This document shows positions 55,139 through 64,000 of a stretch of DNA of 64,000 nucleotides, piece by piece. The notes below the pieces were generated by a model. It did no database searches and was not told the origin of the DNA. It saw only the letters and a list, made by a program, of their open reading frames with translations. Made by a program: the position numbers and the translations under genes. Every line of letters begins with the position of its first letter. Within the stretch, counting starts at the first letter, position 1. Origin of the DNA: Catonia carolina (lineage: Eukaryota > Arthropoda > Insecta > Hemiptera > Achilidae); the NCBI GenBank assembly GCA_035578175.1, contig JAQMRL010000004.1:41993401-42057400 (forward strand). Direction: 5' to 3'.

Positions 55139-55240
55139 GAAATTTTTCAAAGCTACAGAGCACTTCAGTTTCCTAAAGTAGAACCTGAACTAGTTGCTGA
55201 AGCCAATACCAATGGGTATCCTGAGTCTGAATTTGACTAA
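55139..55240 (+). CDS. Candidate terminal coding exon or short ORF
   Basis: After an acceptor-like atttcag (55132-55138), 34 codons end in TAA. They include FQSYRALQFPKVEPELVAEA and NTNGYPESEFD. The codon and base use is less AT-rich than the surroundings and looks protein-like, with an acidic C-terminus. The same frame also starts from an ATG at 55115, giving 41 codons. If the SINE at 54711-55102 is ignored, the frame stays open back to about 54563. I do not recognise the protein. It may be the last exon of a host gene with its other exons outside the window, or a chance frame. Confidence 0.3.
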   Translation, partial: EIFQSYRALQFPKVEPELVAEANTNGYPESEFD

Positions 55241-56401
55241 CGGAATCAGTTACAGAACCACTAATGAAGAGGCAAAGACATTTTACCCAAAAGAACTTTT
55301 ACTATTGTCAAAATATCAACTTTTAAAAACTACTTGTGCCATTTGAAAAAGGATATTCAAGGTTTATTTTAACATTTAATTTGTTTCTTAAATGTATAGA
55401 TTTAAAAAAGATTGCTATTGTAAAAGTTTATAAAAGATTTGCACCAATTTTCTATCAAAAGTATTTAAGCTACCTTAAGTTTATACGTATTTTCTGAGGT
55501 TAAAATCTAAATTTGGTATCAAATTGCTCAAAAAAATAAATTAATCATTTTTTAATTCAAACACAATTTTCACGAGGTATGTTTTTGGATTCAGGCTCAC
55601 AATTCATTATCGTTTGATTTCTGTTGTACATATCAATAATTCTTGGAAAATTTCAAATGTTTGCGTGAAATAGAAACTTTAAGCGTATTTGTTTGAAAAT
55701 CTTTAAAAGGAAACAAGGTAATGACTTAATCGTATTAGGATATACTTTCGAATGGTTATTTTTGTTGTATTTCGCCTGATATTTTTTATTCATGAAATTT
55801 TTCAATTCATTGAGTAACATGCGTGAATGTAGTTATTCAGGTGATATGTTCGAGCGTGTCGGTATGTACGGTTATTATAATTTTCCCTAGTAATTTTCTA
55901 CTGTTGTACCTTGAAATTTTGATGATAATAACTAGATATCATTTTTAATGCAATGCTATAACAGTGATGTACGGAAAACAGAAGTGAATGAAAAATATTT
56001 TTGTAATGCCATTTTTTTTTTGTCTGACTTGCATGTTTCGTATCTTAAATGGCTGTTTATCACGGATCCAGTATTTCATTGGTACTTTAATCTGTAATGT
56101 TATGTACTAAATGTTCATAACGTTCTGTTTATAATCATCTACAATATATTACTGATAAACTTTATTTTATTCTTTTATGTTTTTGATAATTCTTAAAACT
56201 AAATGTCAATATATATTTTTGTTTTTTTTATGCGGAAATAAGATTTTATGAAATTATAAAGAATAATTATTATTCAATAAAATTAGTAAATTAACCTCCA
56301 GGCGAAAGTCATCTACTGGAATGCGTTTGACGTTTCCTCCACCTTCTTGCACATTTTAAATTGTAACGGTAGGCTTATATGTTTTGTAAATAAGAATACA
56401 T
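55241..56401. other. AT-rich spacer
   Basis: No gene was recognised. If the upstream candidate exon is real, the first part would be its 3' untranslated region (an aataaa lies near 55535). Confidence 0.35.
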
Positions 56402-56680
56402 TTACCCATAACAGGCAGGTGGAGTGATAAATTATTTGCACTCGATCTACTAGTCCCAGGATACAAAAAGTAGTTCTGTTTCTTATCACGTGGTCAGCCA
56501 ATTATGTGACTGAAGAATTGAAGAACAGAAGAGGCAGAGGTGTAAAAGACACTGTAGTTGTCAGAGTTGTACTTGGCTACTTTGTACTCAGTGAGGAAGG
56601 CAAACGTAAACCACTTCACTTCTCGTTTTCTAGAGGTTCAAACCAGCCTTTTGGCTGTTCCCCTAACCAACAACAACAAG
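56402..56680 (+). mobile_element. SINE-B, internally deleted
   Basis: The 5' half (ttacccataacaggcaggtg to agttgtcagagttg) is joined directly to the late block gtgaggaaggcaaacgtaaa. About 110 bp is missing. The tail is an expanded CAA run (caacaacaacaag) at about 56666-56678. A tatattagttca repeat follows at about 56679-56728. Confidence 0.85.
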
Positions 56681-58177
56681 TATATTAGTTCATATTAGTT
56701 CATATATTATATTCGTATATTAGTTCAGACCAGATAAAAAAAAGAAACTCAATTGTCCTATCCTAGGACACGGAAAACTTTCAGCTAATGCCAACCAAAT
56801 ACATCAATTTCGAAGTTACAAATATTACGTAAATTTATAGTATTCTATTAGTCCTTTTAAAAAAATTAAAACATTTTAAGGTATAAAATTACTATTATTA
56901 CATTAAAACAATCGTGAGAAAAATCAATATTTTTACTCGAAATACTGTTAAAATAACCTCCTTTTTTACAGTAATATTTTTTTAGTGAACTTATTTCGTT
57001 ACACAAATCAATAGTGCCAACGCAAATAAAATAAAAATTCGTTACAGGAAATCGAATATTTTTGTTAAAGTTTAAACACACCTTCTACCTTTTAAAGAAA
57101 GTAAATATATTTTACTCGCAATAAATTTTCAATAATGGTTTCAGTAATTAATAACATTGTAATACAATATTTCTAAGATAGCTGAAATGTTTTTCTTGGC
57201 ACCAAACAATAAAAAAGATTTACTTCAAAACATCTTGTAATAACTTAGTACTGAATAGTACAGTTTAGTATTTCCTTTCAATCTATAAATAAATACCATC
57301 AAATAAACAAGTACTAATAGTAATGTAGTACTATTTTACTACACTAACAACTAAATGAATCCAAAATTTCGTTTGACTATTTTAAAACTGTTAGGTACTG
57401 CAATATTTTAACATAACATACATCAATCTAGTTATATATTTCACAGAATAATGGTTTTTTATTTTATTTTTTTGTAACAGTGTATTTCTTTTGCAATCAG
57501 TTTATAATTACAATAACTTCAAGCAAATATGAGAAAATCTGAGTAATATCCTTAAAATTAACAAAACTTAACTTGATGTACTGTGAATCAACATCTGCAA
57601 CACAAAGTTGTTGAAGTTGGAGATGAAAACGATGCCTATTATGAGATGACGATTAGTAGTAGTTGAAATAAAAATAGAAAAAGAAAAAAGATTTAAATGA
57701 TTAACAAAATCGTAATGGTAAGTCTAATGTTTTAAGGAGGGGTTCTCAATCCAATTTTGGTGAAAATTTCCGTATTTTTTTTTTTTTGTAGAATTATATT
57801 CTACTAGATTTTGTGTTTAATTTAGGACACAATTTATTAAAATATGAGTCGTTTTTGATATACGACATTTTTTATATATTAGTGTCATGATCATTGAAAG
57901 CAACATTAGTGTTCATTATTTTTGGAAATAAATGTTTAAATGCATTTTACCGAAAAGTAAGTTATTTAGTACAAAAACCCCGTTTTCTCAGAAATGGGCA
58001 GAGATATCTCTTGAAATTTTGTATGAATACCACTGGATATATTTTAACACAAGGGTTTAACTATTTCTCTGTTATTACTTATTTTCTTTTTTAAAAAGAT
58101 TTTACCAACGAACGACTTTGTTTAAAGTTACATAATATATTGATACATATTTGTTGAGAATCTGGAGTAATTATCTC
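56681..58177. other. AT-rich spacer
   Basis: No supported gene. Frames at 56866-57081 (minus) and 57894-58094 (plus) have no motif. Confidence 0.4.
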
Positions 58178-58362
58178 TTACCATTCCTGAGAAAAAGGGT
58201 CAAATGTTAACATGTTGGAGATAGGATTTTGAAACCCCCTTTAAGTATTATAAAAGTAACTATCTTTACTAGGATTTGAACCAGGAACCTTCGTCTCCGA
58301 AAGTCAGCTGTTAAACAGCTGACTCACGGCAATGACTTTGCCTCTAGACAACCTGGTGGGCC
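58178..58362 (-). mobile_element. SINE-C, head preserved, body degraded
   Basis: The tRNA-like head occupies 58270-58362 (minus strand B box GGTTCAAATCC near 58270-58280, A-box region GTCTAGAGGCAAAG). The body at 58178-58269 keeps only ccattcctgaga and ataaaagtaact. Most of the 3' half is gone. Confidence 0.75.
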
Positions 58363-59317
58363 AATAAAATAAAATTATAATAAAAATTATAAATTTTCCT
58401 TTTATTGAGTTATGAATATTTTGATAAAACATAAAATATATTTTTTTAATAGTTTATTATTTTTGTGGTAACGTTTAAAATAATATTAAAAATTTAATGT
58501 AGAACGAAATATGTCAGGAAAAGTTGATAGATTTTCACCAGGAAATTATTGTTCATGATTTTTGGGTTAGTACTTTAATAATTCAAATAATCTATGTATT
58601 AAGCTATTAACTCAATCTATGCCGATTTTCTCTATTTAATAGCTGTCCTGTATTTATTTACCTGCACTTCATTCAATACATTCAGTGTTAGATAGATATG
58701 TAGTTCACGTCACCACTAGAACATTTTCCTATAATTGCAATCAATTTCCAATCAAATTTAATGTGGTTTTATTATGAACTACTCTCCTAACTACGCGTAT
58801 ATGTATTACACGACCCGTCTCAGTTTTTATTACCATAATTGAAACCGTTTTCACAGTATTAATTATGTGTATCTAATAAAATACTTAATGTGTTTGTTTA
58901 GCTACATATTTATGCCATACAGTAAACGGGTTCGCAATTTATACAATCCTACACTCTTTAAGGGTTCTGCAAAATTAAAGCTGTAATGAAACTACTAATG
59001 AAATAACCAAATGGTTATTTCATTAGTAGTTAAACATAATGTTATATTTAATTTTATATAAAGTTGGTAGTTTCATCGATTTATCTATTATCATTCACGT
59101 TATTGAATTGTAAAACAATTTACAATAATGTACATACTCATTTAGATTTTATTTTTTCTACTTCTTTAGCATTTTCTACTGTAAGTGAATCATTTTTAAT
59201 CATGAATCATGTTGTTGAATTTAAAATACAACATTATAAAATGTTCCTGTTAATTTTTAACAAGCTTACAGCTCCTAGGGGAAGTATTTTTATAAGTTTG
59301 ATTTTGTTTCATTTTTT
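58363..59317. other. AT-rich spacer with perfect palindrome
   Basis: No gene was recognised. The palindrome is listed separately. Confidence 0.35.
58990..59031. repeat. Perfect 20 bp-arm palindrome
   Basis: AACTACTAATGAAATAACCA (58990-59009) is followed by AA and then its exact complement (59012-59031). It could form a cruciform or an RNA hairpin. No element boundaries were found around it. Confidence 0.85.
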
Positions 59318-59339
59318 GTGATTCCTTTATTGATTATTG

Positions 59340-59650
59340 CTGTATATAATTACAATCCAGCGACAGTTCAACTACACAATTTTCGCCGATTGTGGATTGT
59401 AAAAAGTTTCAATGGGATTAAATTCGAAACATATGAGAGTCCACATACGGGCGACGGAAATAGAGTGACAGTCGGTGTCTGTTGCCGGCTCCAGTCGGAA
59501 TTGTCCGCAGTCCAGCGAGAAAACTGTCGTTGTTTGCTGTCAGAACCAATTCACACACGACGTCACTCCAACAACTCTCCAGCACTCACTTCAGTCGTTC
59601 AATTTCCAGTACATTACGGCACAAGTAGTACTTCGTTCTAAGTCCGAACA
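59340..59650. other. GC-richer unassigned stretch
   Basis: The stretch has higher G+C than its surroundings and two overlapping plus frames (59318-59641, 107 codons; 59475-59753, 92 codons) without recognised motifs. It lies upstream of Repeat F and the MADF-like frame, so it may be promoter or 5' exon sequence. Confidence 0.3.
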
Positions 59651-59689
59651 GTTGGCAATGGTATTCTATGATGTGACCACTTGTTTTTT

Positions 59690-59801
59690 ATACTATTTTT
59701 CAAGGCTGATGAGCTCTGAATGTATGCATTGCCCCTACCCACTTTATAGCTAGCCAATGATTTGTCAGCAACGTTGCCAATACTTCCTCTTGTTGCTCTG
59801 T
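59690..59801 (+). repeat. Repeat F, copy 2
   Basis: This matches 29780-29892 in the same orientation. It lies about 260 bp upstream of the MADF-like ATG and includes agctagccaatga (CCAAT). Confidence 0.6.
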
Positions 59802-60064
59802 GAAATATTTTGTCGGCCATTTTTTTGGTCTTTCAATAACAATTATAATCAAACATACAATCAGCTGATAAAGTATTGCATGTTAACGCGCTCTATAATC
59901 GATGTGTTCAGTACGAGATGCAAGATGAGAGTGAATTATTGCGGCTCTTATACGCATGCACGCGTAATGTTTGTCAGGTACAATTTGACAACGCTGGCAA
60001 ACGTTCTGATTGGTCTCATCAACCGTGAAAAGCATATTAGTTTCATTATTTCTGCATTAATGAA

Positions 60065-60226
60065 ATGGCAGGAAAACCTATAATTGATATTGGAAACGAA
60101 TCTTTTGATACGGAAAGTTTTATAAAAGAAGTAAGAAAGTTACCGTGCATGTGGGATTACACTTGGGGGAAGTATAGCAATCTAGAAAATTATCAATTAT
60201 CTAGCAATATAGTATTTTTTTTTTAA
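60065..60226 (+). CDS. MADF-like N-terminal fragment (partial or first exon)
   Basis: The 53-codon frame starts MAGKPIIDIG and continues ESFDTESFIKEVRKLPCMWD and YTWGKYSNLENY, then runs into a T-rich stop. The pattern 'D.E.FI..VRK.PCLWD.....Y....' is the beginning of a MADF domain, a Myb-like DNA-binding module common in insect transcription factors and in the accessory protein of Harbinger transposons. The usual domain is about 85 residues; only the first 30 or so are present. The rest could lie in another exon or be lost. The ATG choice is supported by the domain starting soon after. A reverse CCAAT (attgg) lies near 60010. Confidence 0.5.
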   Translation: MAGKPIIDIGNESFDTESFIKEVRKLPCMWDYTWGKYSNLENYQLSSNIVFFF

Positions 60227-60269
60227 AACCCAAAGCATGGCAATATCTTTGCTCCAAATTTTTACGATC

Positions 60270-60447
60270 TAATAAAAACAACTATAAAACTTCCTCTTCA
60301 AAATCCATTCCAGTACTGATTACAAATTTAATAATTTTAGTATAATAATTGAAGGTGTCTTTCTACTGTCGTTGTACTGTCACTTAAACGAACTTCAAGC
60401 ATTGTCTTCCCGACGACAAAAATTTTGTCGGAGAGCTGTCCGTTTCG
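60270..60447 (+). repeat. Repeat G, copy 2
   Basis: Similar to 800-963. It lies immediately downstream of the MADF-like frame, so a mobile element carrying that frame is possible. Confidence 0.55.
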
Positions 60448-60449
60448 AC

Positions 60450-61847
60450 GACTTTTTGTAGTTGAATTTTCATTTGTGTGAATTGAGATTTAACCAAAAC
60501 CCAGTGCGTGGATGCAATCTTTGCTGTTCAGTAAAACATTACTAACGTTACACGATGACTTACGTGTACCTTATGTCATTCTAAAATTGAACTGTAGGTT
60601 CAGAGAGAGAGACTGTAGGATCATAGTACTCGTAACGCATTCTAAAGTCTCATGATTTACCAGATATTTCAAAAAGACGATTGAACCGCTGTTGAGTTTT
60701 AGAAATTATAAACTAAATTCGTAATTTAATTTTAACACAATTTTACTTTGATGTTCTACTTTAATTAGGTGGTGCTGTCCCCAAAAATGTTACGCCATTT
60801 TTTATATAGGCTATATATTACTGTAAAATTGATGGTAGTCATTGTGCAGTTGCAAAATTAAATAAGTTTCAAGAATAAACGCCCAGCAATGTACGATTTT
60901 TGGCCTCTCTGGGTCAAGATCAGTTGAAACCCGGTCATCACAGTTCTGTCATACTTACAATAATTTTTCACATGTACATAGTGTCAAAAGAAGGCGTCTT
61001 CAGTAAAGTTTAATTCATTGTATTTTAAAATATATAGTATATTTTCAGTCTAGAATTTTTGGCAAAAAATGTTAAAAGGCGGCAAATATGACCAACTAAG
61101 AGTCTATATGTTCAAATAGCGAAAAAGTCTTTCTCAAAAGTATTGTTGGAAATGAAATAAGAGATGTTGCAAAAAAGGGCATAAAAAGAAACCATTGAGA
61201 TATATATGAGAATAAAAACACATGAAGGAAATATGGAATGCGACTAAGAGACAAAAAATTTGTGAAACGGAAACAAACATTTAGTTATGTACCCTTTTAG
61301 CGTTCATTCATTTGTGCTTTTTTCCTGTTATCAAATATTTTTTCTAATATTCTGACATCTTGGGTTAGTATTATTACCGAATTAATAAGAACATCTAAAT
61401 GTTCTGCTTAAAAATAATCCTGAATTATTAAATTAAATTCTTGCATGAAAGTACTTTTTTATATACATGTTGTGACACATAGCTAAGGTCCGTTTCGGGA
61501 TCTAGGTAAAATAAATAATTAACGAACTATCATTTAAAATTATAATTATTACAATCAAGATACTTAAAATAAATAATAAAATAATTATAATAAATTTAAT
61601 TAAGTAGTAACTAGATTATCTCGGACTTAATTTAATTAAATTCTGCGTACAACCAATCTTACGATACTCAGAGAACGTTAGATGATGCACACTGAAACTT
61701 TAGACCTTCTCCAAACGTAACTGGTACACAATTCACTCACTGAATGACAATTCAAGACTGAGACTAACCAAACCGGCTGCGTTTGTATACGTAAGTAATG
61801 GAAATTACGAGACGAACAAAGATTGTCGATGTAATATTAAAAATTGG
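60450..61847. other. AT-rich spacer
   Basis: No gene or known repeat was recognised. Confidence 0.4.
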
Positions 61848-61920
61848 GTGTGAAACACTTATACGACTTTACCTTGCCAATGCAAATAATGAACAATATA
61901 ATTTAACATTAGTAATAAAA

Positions 61921-62328
61921 AAATTGTACCCATAAAATCCAGGTGAAATTTTAAATTGTTTGCCCTCGATCTGCTAGTTCCAGGGATACAAAAAATAGGT
62001 CTGTTTCTTATCACATGGTCAGCCAATTATATGACTGAAGCATTTAAGAACAGAAGCGGTAGAGGTGTAAAAGACACTAATTAAAGTTATCTCCTCTGTG
62101 TGTAATGAATTTCTTTGTACAGCCAGACTCTGTGGTGAATGCAGTGAAGGTGTCATTTACAGGGTGGAAAGTAGATGCTTTTCGGAGAGCCTGGCATACT
62201 GATAAGAATAGGCTACTTTTCCATTTAGTGAGGCAGGCAATTGTAAACCACCGCACTCTTCGTTTAACTTAGTAAAGCCTCTAAAGTTTCAAACCAGCCT
62301 TTCGGGTGATGACCTAAAGAACAATAGC
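61921..62328 (+). mobile_element. SINE-B in TIR-A, 7 bp target duplication
   Basis: The copy is bounded by AATAAAA at 61914-61920 and 62329-62335. The interrupted TIR-A text (acattagtaataaaacatta) resumes exactly after the insertion. Confidence 0.88.
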
Positions 62329-62618
62329 AATAAAACATTAGAAATAAACAAAAAAACTAATCTAAAAAAAATAATCCAATTTTAATCGTGAGTGAATGAT
62401 GCAAAATGAAAACCAACTTAGTTTTGCTTAATAATACAGAAAATCAGTCTTTCACGCTAATATAGGCTCTATAGAGAAAAATGCTTGAAATAAAAATTGT
62501 AGATCTTTTAATTTCCTATAAATTTTATTACATACACTTTTGTTGTAATAAAATGCATACCAAGACTGAAATCTTAAAAAATCCATTTTCAGACATTTAT
62601 TCCATTCAGATACGCGCG

Positions 62619-62651
<33 letters not shown>

Positions 62652-62766
62652 AGAGACCAATCACTGAAAACATGTTTTTTGGGGTTCAGGAGGTCTGAAA
62701 ACGTGTATATCCGGTAAAACCTCGATTTCGAAAAATCGACATGAAAACAATACTTTCCTTTCTGAT

Positions 62767-63124
62767 GTTATTTAGGTAATCAGCCAAAAGGCTGATTTGA
62801 ACCTGTAGAGGTTTTACTAAGTAAATCGAGGAGTGGGGTGGTTTACCAATTCTTTCCTCACTCAGTGGAAAAGTACGCTTATCAGCATACCGGGCCCTCT
62901 GATAAGCACATATTTTCCACCCGGCAAATGACACCTTCACTTTATTCACCACAGAGTCTGGTTGTATAATGTAATTCATTTCTTTCAGAGCAGACAACTC
63001 TGATTAGTGTCTTAGCACTATTACTATACTACTATACTATACTACTCTTCTGTTCTTAAATGATTCAGTCATTTAATTGGCTGACTATGATAAGAAACAG
63101 AACTATGTATTTTAGCCCTGCAAT
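62767..63124 (-). mobile_element. SINE-B in TIR-A, 5'-truncated
   Basis: This reverse copy lies 80 bp from the TIR-A right end. The 3' hairpin (gtaatcagccaaaaggctg) comes first on the plus strand. The copy ends at ttttagccctgcaatgag, so it lacks the first 45 or so family bases. A small CTA repeat (about 63024-63044) sits in its body. Confidence 0.8.
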
Positions 63125-63444
63125 GAGTATAGGTTGCCTATATATTCATATAGGCAAGAGAAAGTAAAAATACATTCTTTCTGTCGGTTTCCAGAAAGTA
63201 AACATATTAGGTTGAATAAAGGATTACAATACCATTACTAAAGAGCTTGTTATCTAAATAGATACGCCTACCCTTCTCAGGTAGCCGTTACAACAATAGT
63301 TCTATATTAAACCTAATCATTTTTACACTATATTTCTAACCATTTCTTGGAAATAACCTGATTTATCAACAATTATTATTAAATTAACGCTTTCTTTTTG
63401 ATATTATCATAATATAATGCCAATTTTCTTTTTTTCTGTTGCAG

Positions 63445-63475
63445 GTGTGTAATATTTAATTGATCTCATCTCTCT
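63445..63475 (+). other. Candidate 31-base micro-exon
   Basis: A strong pyrimidine tract and gttgcag (63438-63444) is followed by 31 bases and then gtaagt (63476-63481). Both splice sites are close to consensus. The 31 bases contain stops in all or most frames, so it would be non-coding or terminal. No transcript evidence is available. Confidence 0.25.
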
Positions 63476-63564
63476 GTAAGTTTTATTATTTTAAATTTGA
63501 ACTTAAATTTTTTCTGTCATCGGATGGTGAGTATGAGTGGGTTGGAAGACGTTAAATATTTGAG

Positions 63565-63580
63565 GGCCCTGAAAAGGGCC
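63565..63580 (-). other. Histone-type 3' stem-loop match
   Basis: On the minus strand it reads GGCCCTTTTCAGGGCC, a perfect 6-bp stem with four-base loop identical to the metazoan histone mRNA 3' stem-loop core. Neither the usual flanks nor a histone reading frame is present on either side, so it is either an orphan or chance. Confidence 0.3.
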
Positions 63581-63822
63581 GTATAGGCATGTGCGTTGAT
63601 GTGTTTCAGAAGAAAATTCCCGAAAAACATAAGCCTCGTTAAAATGTTCACGAAACATACTTCAAAACGTACGAAGGTGTCTTTCTAGACGTTGGAGTAG
63701 AGAAACGATAGAAGCTACCTAATTATATGGATCGTGTGGTAGTTTTTTTACTTTTGTTTTTTTTTCTCCTTTCAATAATTATTCATATCATTTTCCATTG
63801 ACATTATCAAATTTACTGGTTG

Positions 63823-63877
63823 TGAATTCACAGTAACTGTGAATTCAATGCGTACATTACAACTGTTGTAATGTACG
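63823..63877. repeat. Two adjacent palindromes
   Basis: TGAATTCACAGT (63823-63834) pairs with 63836-63847 across one base. CGTACATTACAAC (63851-63863) pairs with 63865-63877 across one base. Two perfect hairpins only three bases apart are unusual in unselected DNA. Confidence 0.85.
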
Positions 63878-63896
63878 AATATCAATTTAAAAAAAA

Positions 63897-64000
63897 AATC
63901 TGGTGTTAAACACTCACACAAATCTCTCTTTCCAATGCATATAATGAACAATATACCTAACATTATAATAAAAAATTAGAAATAAACAAAAAGCTAACCT
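63897..64000 (+). mobile_element. TIR-A, left end, cut by window end
   Basis: The outer block tctggtgttaaacactcaca and the terminus (decayed to tctctctttcc) start here. The family text continues to the window edge at aaaaagctaacct. Confidence 0.8.

Larger units (their letters stand above)
61849..63172 (+). mobile_element. TIR-A carrying two SINE-B insertions
   Basis: The left outer block and terminus (gggtgtgaaacacttatacg, ctttaccttgcc) start at 61849 and the right terminus ggcaagagaaagta ends near 63165. Without the two SINEs the copy is about 0.56 kb and lacks the middle of the family. The compound (CG/CA)n tract is at 62613-62652. Confidence 0.85.
63173..63896. other. Spacer with splice-like and hairpin motifs
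   Basis: No complete gene was recognised. Candidate micro-exon, stem-loop and palindromes are listed separately. 63523-63720 shows protein-like stretches broken by stops (for example YFKTYEGVFLDVGVEKR) that I cannot assign. Confidence 0.3.

Noticed and set aside
63565..63580. Histone gene nearby
   Set aside because: No H2A, H2B, H3 or H4 C-terminal text could be read on either side of the stem-loop match.
1..64000. CRISPR array, LTR retrotransposon or rRNA gene
   Set aside because: No regular spacer-repeat array, no paired LTRs with primer-binding site and no rRNA-like stretch were seen on either strand.

Overview
The window is AT-rich, intron- and transposon-dense animal DNA. It most likely comes from an insect, possibly a hemipteran. 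The grounds are the Jockey-clade non-LTR retrotransposon, mariner, Tc1, Tigger/pogo and TTAA-type DNA transposon remnants, tRNA-derived SINEs and a short MADF-like reading frame. The species cannot be named from the sequence. No complete host gene is visible, and no bacterial-style genes, CRISPR arrays or rRNA genes are present. Most of the long open reading frames belong to mobile elements or run through repeats.

Layout. At 1-5 kb there are copies of a roughly 0.95 kb inverted-terminal-repeat family (called TIR-A here) and a SINE-C tail. At 5.1-7.3 kb there is a Tigger/pogo remnant (5134-5965) and a mariner remnant (6408-7328) whose two ends are both copies of the transposase 3' end. At 7.9-13 kb there are TIR-A and SINE-B copies, a SINE-C split by a SINE-B, a 140 bp MITE and a 1.06 kb fold-back. 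At 13.5-17.7 kb there are TIR-A copies, including a three-layer nest (LINE tail in SINE-B in TIR-A), and a Tc1 remnant. At 17.9-23.4 kb there is a TTAA-flanked DNA element split by a full-length 4,661 bp Jockey-like retrotransposon with an 11 bp target duplication. ORF1 of that element is intact and ORF2 carries two small frameshifts.

From 24 to 64 kb the sequence is mostly AT-rich spacer. It is studded with palindromic MITEs (25640-26029, 32836-33241, 37284-37903), a head-to-head TIR-A palindrome (26688-27301), a TTAA element carrying a tRNA-SINE (31194-31720), LINE fragments (33.9, 39.3-40.4, 44.3 and 45.0 kb), a second Tigger-type element (40952-41994), a CT-rich minisatellite (46932-47460), tandem SINE-C copies (47.7-48.3 kb) and further SINE-B and TIR-A copies.

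How the parts interact. SINE-B (at least 14 copies) has target duplications of 7-13 bp and a CAA-rich tail. Its last 25 bases closely match the 3' end of a LINE fragment at 44.3 kb, which suggests a SINE and its LINE partner. Possible traces of host genes are a 53-codon MADF-like frame (60065-60226), a candidate terminal exon (55139-55240), a juxtaposed 3'/5' splice-site pair like a recursive splice point (about 10582-10617) and a candidate micro-exon (63445-63475). All of these are inferences from sequence reading alone; no alignments or searches were run.
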